Part shown: one piece after another, positions 1 through 5,717 of the stretch
How positions within the stretch are numbered: the first letter of the stretch is position 1
Layout of the letters: each line of letters begins with the position of its first letter
Notes under the pieces: generated by a model
Databases searched by the model: none
What the model was told of the DNA's origin: nothing
Seen by the model: the letters and a program-made list of their open reading frames with translations, nothing else
Source: Lachnospiraceae bacterium
Lineage (GTDB): Bacteria > Bacillota_A > Clostridia > Lachnospirales > Lachnospiraceae
Reading direction: 5' to 3'
NCBI GenBank assembly: GCA_024690425.1
Contig: JAILCT010000206.1
Location: forward strand, 1-6,277
Length of the DNA stretch: 6,277 nucleotides
Position numbers and translations under genes: made by a program

Positions 1-277
1 GAAACATCTGCAGTTGTATCACGACGATGGAAATCGCGAAAAGTACAGCACATATAATGCTTATCGCACGAACAAACGCCGAAGCGTGAACCATACATAT
101 AAGAAGAAGTACTACCAGCAAAACGCCGCATATCTCGCATATCTTAGTCAGTCCGCGAAACTCGGATCTTGACAGCCTGTGCATTTTCACAGGTGCGGTA
201 AGTATCGTATAAGCCGTTCTCTTAAGGTTCCTCTTAAACCTTCTTCTGCGCCTTGCCTTCTTCTGCTGTGCAGTCAT
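1..277 (-). CDS. Small basic two-helix membrane protein, C-terminus cut off by window edge
   Basis: I do not recognise a family. The frame is open from an ATG at 275-277 to the left edge: 92 codons without a stop, so the end is missing. The first 20 residues are strongly basic (MTAQQKKARRRRRFKRNLKR). About residues 50-66 and 70-88 form two hydrophobic stretches, separated by a short turn containing an Arg; these are probably two membrane helices with the basic tail in the cytoplasm (inference from the positive-inside rule). Residues 47-50 hold a C-x-x-C pair (CEIC) at the membrane boundary. A good SD, GGGGAGGG at 288-295, sits 10 nt before the ATG. The gene starts 22 nt after the TetR stop codon, on the same strand, so the two are probably co-transcribed and the membrane protein may be under that regulator's control. 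Confidence 0.6.
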   Translation of the reverse strand, partial: MTAQQKKARRRRRFKRNLKRTAYTILTAPVKMHRLSRSEFRGLTKICEICGVLLVVLLLICMVHASAFVRAISIICAVLFAISIVVIQLQMF

Positions 278-299
278 ATGAATAAATCCCTCCCCAATA

Positions 300-860
300 T
301 TAACTGTTTACCCTCACAAACCCTTCGTATGCTTTCTTAAGCATATCCTCAATTTCACCTTCATCCATGTCAACACGCCGGCTGACCACGAGCGTTGCGA
401 CACCATGTGTGAACATCCATACCATCCGGAAGACTTCCTTCTTCATCTCATCATTAAGCTTCTCGGTCCCCGGAAGGTTCTCGAGCAGGCCCCCAATATC
501 ACCCTGCTGAAGAAATTCATGTATATCACCGGTATCATACTCGTCAATGTCCGCAATTAACTTAAACAGGTATTTCTCCTGCTTCGCCAGCTCAATATAG
601 GCCATACCCATCGACAGGTATACGGGCTTACCCTTAACCCTGGCCTTCAGCATGTGGTCTGAAAACAGCTCGGCGCTCTTATAGAACAGGTCTTCCTTAA
701 GCATCTCCATGTTCTCATAAGCGCGAAAGATAGGCTGTGTCGAACTGCCAAGACGCTGCGCAAGCTTTCTTGCGGTGACGTTCTCAAATCCGCTTTCCCG
801 CGTCATCTCAAATGCTGCGTCGAGCACCATTACACGCGAGACTCTCTCTTTTGGAGGCAT
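300..860 (-). CDS. TetR/AcrR-family transcriptional regulator with WHG-type C-terminal domain
   Basis: A 186-residue, all-helical repressor of the usual TetR length. Residues 11-60 are the DNA-binding part: a first helix (VLDAAFEMTRESG), then a helix-turn-helix at about 29-50 with recognition helix STQPIFRAY (40-48). The C-terminal half is the ligand and dimer domain. It contains W-x-x-x-H-G at 148-153, the signature of the WHG subgroup of TetR C-terminal domains. The ligand cannot be read from sequence. The start at 860 has the SD AAGGGG (866-871) 5 nt upstream. A gene for a small membrane protein follows 22 nt downstream. Upstream lies a leader of about 160 nt, a consensus promoter and two palindromes, which suggests autoregulation; that is inference. 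Confidence 0.92.
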   Translation of the reverse strand: MPPKERVSRVMVLDAAFEMTRESGFENVTARKLAQRLGSSTQPIFRAYENMEMLKEDLFYKSAELFSDHMLKARVKGKPVYLSMGMAYIELAKQEKYLFKLIADIDEYDTGDIHEFLQQGDIGGLLENLPGTEKLNDEMKKEVFRMVWMFTHGVATLVVSRRVDMDEGEIEDMLKKAYEGFVRVNS

Positions 861-1019
861 ATTTTCCCCTTCTGTGACTGCCCGGTCCCTTCGCGGATCA
901 CTCCGTCCATCCGAACAGCTACTCTCCTCATTAAAGACTCCGGTTCCCTAGTCCGAAGTCATTCCCCTTGGCGCAAAAACGGTGATATGTATCACGGTTA
1001 TGCATCCTCGTTATATAAC
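861..1019 (-). other. Long structured 5' leader of the tetR transcript
   Basis: This is the stretch between the predicted transcription start (about 1019) and the tetR ATG. Read on the minus strand it can form an 8-bp stem, arms 953-960 and 936-943, with one G-U pair and a 9-nt loop. A second stem, CGGAT/ATCCG at 909-913 and 894-898, follows. The first stem's 3' arm contains GGAG, spaced 6 nt before an ATG at 929-931. Two short frames exist: 931-1005 (24 codons, no usable SD) and 830-931 (33 codons). The stop of the first overlaps the start of the second as TAATG, and the second runs across the tetR start in another frame. I do not call either a gene. I recognise no known riboswitch here. Confidence 0.35.
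982..995. promoter_or_regulatory. Palindrome GTGATA-TG-TATCAC, possible second operator
   Basis: The two 6-bp arms (982-987 and 990-995) are perfect inverted repeats around a 2-bp centre. The site lies about 25-37 nt downstream of the predicted tetR start point, and its centre is 26 bp from that of the dyad at 1008-1021. Size and symmetry suit a dimeric regulator. The sequence differs from the 1008-1021 dyad, so it may be read by another protein, or be chance. Confidence 0.4.
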
Positions 1020-1021
1020 GA
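1008..1021. promoter_or_regulatory. Perfect 14-bp palindrome over the tetR start point (probable operator)
   Basis: TCGTTATATAACGA is its own reverse complement. It begins 4 nt downstream of the -10 box at 1026-1031, so it covers the predicted transcription start. This is a classic place for an autorepressor to block RNA polymerase. The TetR encoded directly downstream is the obvious candidate binder (inference from position). Confidence 0.55.
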
Positions 1022-1025
1022 TGTT

Positions 1026-1055
1026 ATTATATTATGTGAACTTTAGCCTTGTCAA
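1026..1055 (-). promoter_or_regulatory. Consensus sigma-70/sigma-A promoter of the tetR unit
   Basis: On the minus strand a perfect TTGACA (1050-1055) is followed by an 18-bp spacer and a perfect TATAAT (1026-1031). The predicted start is near 1019. Upstream is a run of A-tracts and downstream a perfect palindrome. All 12 consensus bases match, so the promoter should be intrinsically strong and probably needs repression. It lies directly behind the divergent DUF4364 gene. Confidence 0.75.
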
Positions 1056-1059
1056 GGGC

Positions 1060-1105
1060 TTTTGAACAATATTTTGTATATTTTTCTGATTTTTTTATTT
1101 TTTTT
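1060..1105 (-). promoter_or_regulatory. Phased A-tracts upstream of the tetR promoter (UP-element-like, curved DNA)
   Basis: Five T-runs on the plus strand (A-runs on the minus strand) have centres near 1061, 1073, 1083, 1093 and 1101, about one helical turn apart. Such phasing bends DNA. A-tracts just upstream of a -35 box commonly bind the RNA polymerase alpha subunit. The same stretch lies between the divergent promoter and the DUF4364 coding region, so it could affect both genes. Confidence 0.4.
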
Positions 1106-1154
1106 AACAATATCTATGTTGAATTATTCTGAAAATGTGTATAAACTTAAATAC

Positions 1155-1673
1155 ATGGAAAATCTGGAAGTGCTCACACTCTACAAGCTGATAATCTTAT
1201 ATATGCTGGATAAGGTCGATTATTCCATGACCAAGAGCCAGGTGTTTGACTTTATGCTGGATAAGAACTACACTGATTACTTCACCCTGCAGAAAGTCAT
1301 GAACCAGCTGACCGATGATTCGCTCATAGAATCGAAGTTCGTAAGGAATGCTTCCCATCTCTCGATCACGGGCAAGGGCCGTGAGACCATAGGCCTTCTC
1401 AAGGGCGATATCTCCGAGTCGATAAGAAACGATATAGACAGTTATCTTGGCGATAATGACGTCCGCCTTCGCAACGAAGTGGCTATCACATCCGATTATT
1501 ACAGGAACACTGACGGTGAATACGTGGCTGAGCTCCTTATAAGGGAGAAGAACAGCGAGCATATGAGCCTTAGGATCTCAATGCCCACAGAAGAAATGGC
1601 CTCCCAGATCTGCAACAACTGGAAGGCTCATAATCAGGAAATATACGCATATCTCATGGAAATGCTGCTATAG
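1155..1673 (+). CDS. DUF4364 family protein, winged-helix-like
   Basis: The 172-residue protein matches the Clostridia-specific DUF4364 family as I remember it. It has an LTLYKLIILYMLDKVDYSMTK-type opening (residues 7-27), then YTDYFTLQKVMNQLTDDSLI (39-58), then a basic turn, together resembling a PadR-like winged helix. A charged beta-rich second half ends in a helix. The molecular role is not known to me; a regulatory role is inferred from the fold. The frame extends upstream to an ATG at 1116 and a TTG at 1062. The extension would add a hydrophobic stretch (NNILYIFLIFLFFL) encoded by the T-tracts of the promoter region, and family members start just before LTLYKLI, so I chose the ATG at 1155. 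That start has no clear SD. The gene is divergent from tetR and ends 12 bp from the convergent rarA. Confidence 0.85.
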   Translation: MENLEVLTLYKLIILYMLDKVDYSMTKSQVFDFMLDKNYTDYFTLQKVMNQLTDDSLIESKFVRNASHLSITGKGRETIGLLKGDISESIRNDIDSYLGDNDVRLRNEVAITSDYYRNTDGEYVAELLIREKNSEHMSLRISMPTEEMASQICNNWKAHNQEIYAYLMEMLL

Positions 1674-1674
1674 C

Positions 1675-1700
1675 AAATTGAGGACTTACCCTTTCAATTT
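1675..1700. repeat. Short inverted repeat across the convergent gene ends
   Basis: AAATTGA (1675-1681) and TCAATTT (1694-1700) are perfect 7-bp inverted arms around a 12-nt loop that contains the rarA stop codon. It sits where the DUF4364 gene and rarA meet tail to tail, so it could be a weak two-way terminator. The stem is AT-rich and no long T-run follows on either strand. The right arm is also the Lys-Leu-Lys codons at the end of rarA, so chance is possible. Confidence 0.2.
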
Positions 1701-2999
1701 ACGCATATGTTCTTTTATCTTCACTTCATACCCGTTTCCGGTTGGTTTATAGAATTCCTTCCCATTTAATTCATAAGGCAGGTATTGTTGGTTTACATAA
1801 TGATTAGGATAGTCATGTGCATACAGATATCCCTGTTCCCGTTCTTCTCCCGCCGAATCAGCATGCACATTCTGCAGGTGTCTCGGTATCGGGTATGTTT
1901 CTCCCTTTTCAACCATATCCATGGCTTCGTTTATGGCAAGGTAGGAAGCGTTGCTTTTGGGTGCGGTCGCAACGTAAACCGCCGCCTGGGACAGAAGGAT
2001 TCTGGCTTCGGGCATTCCCACGCGCTCTACGGCAAGAGAAGCCGCCACGGCTACCTGAAGGGCCTGCGGATCGGCCATCCCCACATCTTCCGATGCACAT
2101 ATCATAATGCGTCTTGCGATAAACTTGATATCTTCCCCGGCAGAGAGCATTCTTGCAAGATAATACACCGCCGCATCGGGATCGGACCCCCGCATGGATT
2201 TTATAAAGGCCGAGATCGTGTCATAATGGTTATCCCCGGTCTTGTCATACTTTATCGCCCTTTTCTGTATGCATTCCTGCGCCACATCAAGGGTTATATG
2301 TATCTTACCATCCTGCGACCGGTCTGTCGTAAGTACTCCGATCTCTATGGCATTAAGGGCAGCCCTTGCATCCCCGTTAGCCATATCAGCCAGAAAATCA
2401 GCCGCATCATCATCTATCACGGCCCCGTATGATCCCATTCCCTTAGCTTCGTCATATATCGCCCGTCTTATAAGTTCCCCTATGTCTCCCTTCGAAAGAG
2501 GCTTAAGCTCAAATATAAGAGACCTTGACAAAAGAGCCCCGTTCACCTCAAAGTAGGGGTTCTCGGTCGTTGCCCCGATAAGGATTATGGTCCCGTCCTC
2601 GACAAAGGGAAGAAGGTAATCCTGCTGGCCCTTATTGAAGCGGTGAATCTCATCGATAAAGAGGATGGTCTTCTTATTATACATGCCAAGGTTATCCCTG
2701 GCCTTATCGGTCACGGCCTCCATGTCCTTCTTGCCCGCCACGGTCGCATTAAGCTGGGTAAACTCGGAGCCCGTCGTATTTGCAATGACCTTGGCAAGGG
2801 TGGTCTTGCCCGTACCGGGCGGCCCGTAGAAGATCATCGAACTTAACTTATCAGCCTTTATCGAGCGGTAAAGCAGCTTATCCCTGCCGATAATATGCTG
2901 CTGCCCCACAACCTCATCAAGTGTCGTGGGGCGAAGCCTTGCCGCCAGGGGCGATTCTTTTTCCTTATTCTGTTCGCTCATGTAAGTGAATAGATCCAT
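1686..2999 (-). CDS. rarA: Replication-associated recombination protein A (AAA+ ATPase, RarA/MgsA/WRNIP1 family)
   Basis: A cytoplasmic AAA+ ATPase of 437 residues, the usual family length. Known homologues act at stalled replication forks as tetramers, interacting with single-strand-binding protein and DNA ends. Seen here: a clamp-loader-like N-terminus (PLAARLRPTTLDEVVGQQHI, 17-36), Walker A GPPGTGKT (59-66), Walker B ILFIDEIHR (112-120), sensor 1 GATTENP (142-148), arginine finger in LLSRS (R159), sensor 2 GDARAALN (209-216), then the helical MgsA C-terminal domain (RGSDPDAAVYYLARML, 270-285; SEDVGMADP, 303-311). The C-terminus (HDYPNHYVNQQYLP, 395-408) is typical. All key residues are present. 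It begins 9 nt after the stop of the GH2 gene, so the two are probably translationally coupled. I see no promoter of its own. Confidence 0.97.
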   Translation of the reverse strand: MDLFTYMSEQNKEKESPLAARLRPTTLDEVVGQQHIIGRDKLLYRSIKADKLSSMIFYGPPGTGKTTLAKVIANTTGSEFTQLNATVAGKKDMEAVTDKARDNLGMYNKKTILFIDEIHRFNKGQQDYLLPFVEDGTIILIGATTENPYFEVNGALLSRSLIFELKPLSKGDIGELIRRAIYDEAKGMGSYGAVIDDDAADFLADMANGDARAALNAIEIGVLTTDRSQDGKIHITLDVAQECIQKRAIKYDKTGDNHYDTISAFIKSMRGSDPDAAVYYLARMLSAGEDIKFIARRIMICASEDVGMADPQALQVAVAASLAVERVGMPEARILLSQAAVYVATAPKSNASYLAINEAMDMVEKGETYPIPRHLQNVHADSAGEEREQGYLYAHDYPNHYVNQQYLPYELNGKEFYKPTGNGYEVKIKEHMRKLKG

Positions 3000-3004
3000 T
3001 ATAA

Positions 3005-3010
3005 TCCTCT
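3005..3010 (-). promoter_or_regulatory. rarA ribosome binding site overlapping the upstream stop codon
   Basis: On the minus strand AGAGGA at 3005-3010 precedes the rarA ATG (2997-2999) by 5 nt. Its first two bases are the last two of the GH2 stop codon TAG (3009-3011). Ribosomes ending on the GH2 gene therefore stop on the rarA initiation site, a layout that favours coupled translation. Confidence 0.7.
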
Positions 3011-5483
3011 AATAAGTATCCTTAAGGCTCCTGATCACCAGCTGCTGTTCAAGCTCGTAGCCGTTCTGTATCTCAGGCGCACCATAGGCAAGATACCTTA
3101 TATCAGCCTTCTTGAGCCTTACCGCCTTCTCCCTCTTTGACGTAAGATGGAAGAAGTTATCGGAAAAGACCGCATCGGCCTGTTTAAGATCAAGTTCCAC
3201 AAAGGCAGCAAAGCCGCCGGACATCATCCTTATCACATATTCATCCGCAAGCTCTATGACAGAGTATGAGATGGATGACAAGTCAAGGGCCAGCCTCTTG
3301 TAGGGAACGAACACCTCTGTTTCTGTCTGGACTACATTGTCGTTCTCATCTATAAAGTTGGCTTCCATGAAGACACGGTTCTCAAGTCCCTCGATATAAG
3401 GTGTGTAGTCCATATCACATACCTTCACCGCCTCGAAAGGCTTGATCTCAACCTCGTATTCCACCTCATGAAGAAGCCTGAACTCGAAGGTCTGAAGGCT
3501 TATCTTAACGCGCCTTACTTCTATATCCTTGGTCTCATTCTCTATGTATACGCTTACCCTGCTGCCGTCACGCTCTATCGAACCGGCAACCGAAGCAAAG
3601 AAATTCTTAGCCATGTACTGAAGGGCCTTATGGCGGCCGAAGTAGTCGATACTTGACTGCGACGCAGCCGGCCAGCAGTCATTTAACTGGAAGAAAAGCG
3701 CCCCCATGCACTGTCCTCTGTTTCGACGCATATGCTCAACGGCTGACTTTACATACAGACCCTGCATTATCTGGGTTATATACAGGAGGCTGTCGAAATC
3801 CTTAGGGTAGAGGAAGTTCTGGGAGAGGTGCTGAAGAATCAATCCTCCCACGCCCTCTTCCTTAAGGTGGCTCTCCATGACTTCGGAGAAAATATTGCGG
3901 TCCGATTCCTTCGTAAAAGCAGTGATGGTCTTGGCCGAAGGATACGACGGGAAGCCAAACTGTGAGCAGAATCTCATATACCTGTCAAGCAGATCCTCAC
4001 CGCCCTTATAATGACTGTCACCGTTGCTCTCATCAAGGGGATTATTGAACCCGCCGCCCGAGGACGGTGATGACGGCCAGTAGAATACACCCGGAGCATA
4101 AGTCGCAACCAGTGAAGGGATGATATCCTCAAACATCCTTACATAGTCACTCTTAAGTGGGCCGGGATGGCCTTCATACCTCGTCTCGTCAAGCCAGCCC
4201 GTCTCGATATCCGAGTTGCCGCAGATAAGACCCAGGCAGGCATGACTCCTTATCCTCTTAAGGTTATCGGTTACCTCGGCCTCGATATTGCGCCTGAAAT
4301 CATCGTTAAGTTCATATACGTTATCGGCAAACATAAGGTCCTGCCACACGATAAGTCCATACTCGTCGCACAGATCATAGAAGGTGTCGGAAGGGTAATA
4401 GCCGCCGCCCCATACCCGGATGGTATTGAAGTGGCTGCGGACGCATGCCTTTAACAGGTAATCGATCTTCTCCTTGGTAATGAAAGGATAGATCGAATCC
4501 TCGGGCACATAACCGGCTCCCATCGCAAATATCTTAACCCCGTTCACCATAAGGGAAAATTCCCTTCCGTAGTGATCCGCATCCCGGCTTACCGTAATGG
4601 TACGCAGGCCGATCCTGTATGTCTTGCTGTCCCACTGGTTGCCATTAAGGTCAAGGGCATATACGCTCACCGTATAAAGCGGCTGGTCCCCAAACCCGTT
4701 GGGCCACCAGATCTTGGGGCTCTCTATCTCCATGTTGAGGGTACAGTGTCCGTCAACCATGGTCTCATTTATGGCAGAGATGGTTCCCTCGGGCGATATA
4801 AGCTCCGCCTGGATTATAAAGGGATCGTTGTGAAAAAGCTCCGCCTGCACATTTATCTCAAGGTTGACGGAATTTCTCTCATGATGCTGTATTATCTCGA
4901 CCTCATCAAGCTTTAAATAGGAATGGCCGACAAGATCTATGCTCCTGAATATCCCGCAGTCCACAAGCTGGGGGGCAAAGTCCCAGCCCATCATGGTATG
5001 GGCCTTCCTTAAATACTGGTTCCCCTTGATACACCCCACAGGGATATAGTCGGATTTCTTATTAAGGCCCGCATGGATATTTTCCGTATAGTTAAGGGGA
5101 GAGTCAACCTCGATAGTGATCCTGTTGCCGACCGGACGCAGATAACCCGTGATATTAAAATAGTAGGTCCTGTGCATGTTCTCGGTCCTGCCGATAGGCA
5201 TATCGTTTATGTATATCTTGGCCAGGGTATCGATGCCCTTACAGCATAAATAAATCCGCTCCTGGCTCATGAGTTCCGGAAGACAGTCGAATTCACGCGT
5301 GAAGTAAAAATCACCCGTAAAGATCTCTCTTGTGGGATACTCATTAAGTCCGTAGAACGGATCCTGAAGCCTGTGCTGCACGAGCAGGGCAGACAAAACG
5401 GAACCGGGAACCTTACCTTCGATGTAAGCTTCCGATCCCTTCTCGTTGATTAACCACGTACCGTTTAGTGTCTGATAGATCAT
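3009..5483 (-). CDS. Glycoside hydrolase family 2, beta-mannosidase-like, with both catalytic glutamates replaced
   Basis: The 824-residue protein has the full GH2 layout: jelly-roll sugar-binding domain (about 1-165, QTLNGTWLI to HTMMGWDFAPQL), immunoglobulin-like domain (165-300, ending SPKIWWPNGFGDQPLY), TIM barrel (about 305-635, with IRVWGGGYYP and LIVWQDLMF), and C-terminal beta domains. No signal peptide is seen, so it is probably cytoplasmic. Active relatives cut terminal beta-mannosides using two Glu. Here the acid/base motif GNNE is GNSD (Asp425, codon 4209-4211) and the nucleophile motif SEFG is SQFG (Gln508, codon 3960-3962). Pocket residues differ too: the W-x-W-H-G loop before the nucleophile is shortened, and usual Trp are Phe598, Gln609 and His618. 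It is therefore probably inactive or repurposed. The frame opens with TTG at 5561, but the ATG at 5483 fits the family N-terminus and has GAGGGG at 5495-5500. rarA follows directly. Confidence 0.93.
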   Translation of the reverse strand: MIYQTLNGTWLINEKGSEAYIEGKVPGSVLSALLVQHRLQDPFYGLNEYPTREIFTGDFYFTREFDCLPELMSQERIYLCCKGIDTLAKIYINDMPIGRTENMHRTYYFNITGYLRPVGNRITIEVDSPLNYTENIHAGLNKKSDYIPVGCIKGNQYLRKAHTMMGWDFAPQLVDCGIFRSIDLVGHSYLKLDEVEIIQHHERNSVNLEINVQAELFHNDPFIIQAELISPEGTISAINETMVDGHCTLNMEIESPKIWWPNGFGDQPLYTVSVYALDLNGNQWDSKTYRIGLRTITVSRDADHYGREFSLMVNGVKIFAMGAGYVPEDSIYPFITKEKIDYLLKACVRSHFNTIRVWGGGYYPSDTFYDLCDEYGLIVWQDLMFADNVYELNDDFRRNIEAEVTDNLKRIRSHACLGLICGNSDIETGWLDETRYEGHPGPLKSDYVRMFEDIIPSLVATYAPGVFYWPSSPSSGGGFNNPLDESNGDSHYKGGEDLLDRYMRFCSQFGFPSYPSAKTITAFTKESDRNIFSEVMESHLKEEGVGGLILQHLSQNFLYPKDFDSLLYITQIMQGLYVKSAVEHMRRNRGQCMGALFFQLNDCWPAASQSSIDYFGRHKALQYMAKNFFASVAGSIERDGSRVSVYIENETKDIEVRRVKISLQTFEFRLLHEVEYEVEIKPFEAVKVCDMDYTPYIEGLENRVFMEANFIDENDNVVQTETEVFVPYKRLALDLSSISYSVIELADEYVIRMMSGGFAAFVELDLKQADAVFSDNFFHLTSKREKAVRLKKADIRYLAYGAPEIQNGYELEQQLVIRSLKDTY

Positions 5484-5590
5484 TCCCCTTATTTCCCCTC
5501 TATCTATCGTCCCCGGACCCCTCCGAAGACTTACACGGCTCTTATTGACCCCTCCAGTCAATCCCTTTAAGATGCCGCATTTCTCTCTAC
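5484..5590 (-). other. Leader of the GH2-rarA transcript with repeated SD-like runs
   Basis: Between the predicted start (about 5590) and the chosen ATG lie about 107 nt rich in G and A. GGAGGGGTC occurs twice as a 9-bp direct repeat (5547-5555 and 5516-5524), and GAGGGG (5495-5500) and AAGGGG (5485-5490) follow. Only GAGGGG has a workable, if long, 11-nt spacing to the ATG at 5483. The first copy lies in the loop of a 6-bp hairpin (5544-5562). A 12-codon frame, 5535-5573 or so, is also open, but its SD is poor and I do not call it. Confidence 0.35.
5544..5562 (-). repeat. Hairpin ATTGAC/GTCAAT displaying an SD-like loop
   Basis: Arms 5544-5549 and 5557-5562 are perfect 6-bp inverted repeats around a 7-nt loop that reads TGGAGGG on the minus strand. 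It lies about 30-45 nt into the predicted GH2 leader. It could be an RNA stem-loop or a protein-binding dyad; the sequence alone does not decide. Confidence 0.35.
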
Positions 5591-5596
5591 ATTCTA

Positions 5597-5625
5597 AATA
5601 TATATGAAGAAAAGATTATTTTCAA
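5597..5625 (-). promoter_or_regulatory. Probable promoter of the GH2-rarA unit
   Basis: On the minus strand TTGAAA (5620-5625, 5 of 6 to consensus) is followed by a 17-bp spacer and TATATT (5597-5602, 5 of 6). The start is predicted near 5590, about 107 nt before the chosen ATG. It is the best promoter match in the 156-bp gap between the arsR stop and the GH2 open frame, and implies that arsR is transcribed separately. Confidence 0.55.
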
Positions 5626-5678
5626 CTACTACATCTGCTACCTGTCACGGCATAAACAACAAGTGCTATGATTGGGTC

Positions 5679-5702
5679 AAAAATTGTTACGGAAAGGTTA
5701 AC
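5679..5702 (-). terminator. Weak candidate terminator after arsR
   Basis: On the minus strand, 15 nt past the arsR stop, GTTAAC (5697-5702) can pair with GTAAC (5686-5690) with one bulged A around a 6-nt loop. AA and five T follow (5679-5683). The stem is only 5 bp and AT-rich, so termination would be inefficient at best. Confidence 0.22.
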
Positions 5703-5717
5703 GATACGTGTGTTATT

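Noticed and set aside
1062..1090. TTGAAC (1062-1067) with 17-bp spacing to TCTGAT (1085-1090) as the DUF4364 promoter
   Set aside because: The -10 matches only 4 of 6 and the stretch is low-complexity T-rich DNA, so the match is weak. Left as a possibility rather than listed as a feature.
1062..1115. Signal peptide or membrane anchor on the DUF4364 protein
   Set aside because: The hydrophobic residues come from translating T-tracts behind the tetR promoter. The family begins just before LTLYKLI, and the extension has no positively charged start.
1197..1562. Open frame of 121 codons on the minus strand within the DUF4364 gene
   Set aside because: Antisense shadow of a recognisable family gene; no SD or promoter and no recognisable protein features.
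1785..2432. Open frame of 215 codons on the plus strand inside rarA, with smaller ones nearby
   Set aside because: It lies wholly antisense to a clear rarA gene, has no protein-like composition or SD, and arises from codon bias of the minus-strand gene.
4167..4916. Several plus-strand open frames of about 95-114 codons opposite the GH2 gene
   Set aside because: Shadows of a recognisable GH2 protein on the other strand.
3009..5483. Frameshift or sequencing error as the cause of the missing GH2 glutamates
   Set aside because: The frame is continuous, the flanking motifs are intact, and the changes are isolated codon substitutions (CAG, GAT) joined by other pocket changes, so single errors do not explain them.
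5484..5561. 26-residue N-terminal extension of the GH2 protein from the TTG at 5561
   Set aside because: The SD-like AAGGGA directly abuts the TTG, leaving no spacing. The added residues are encoded by G-rich leader repeats, while the family N-terminus begins at the ATG at 5483.
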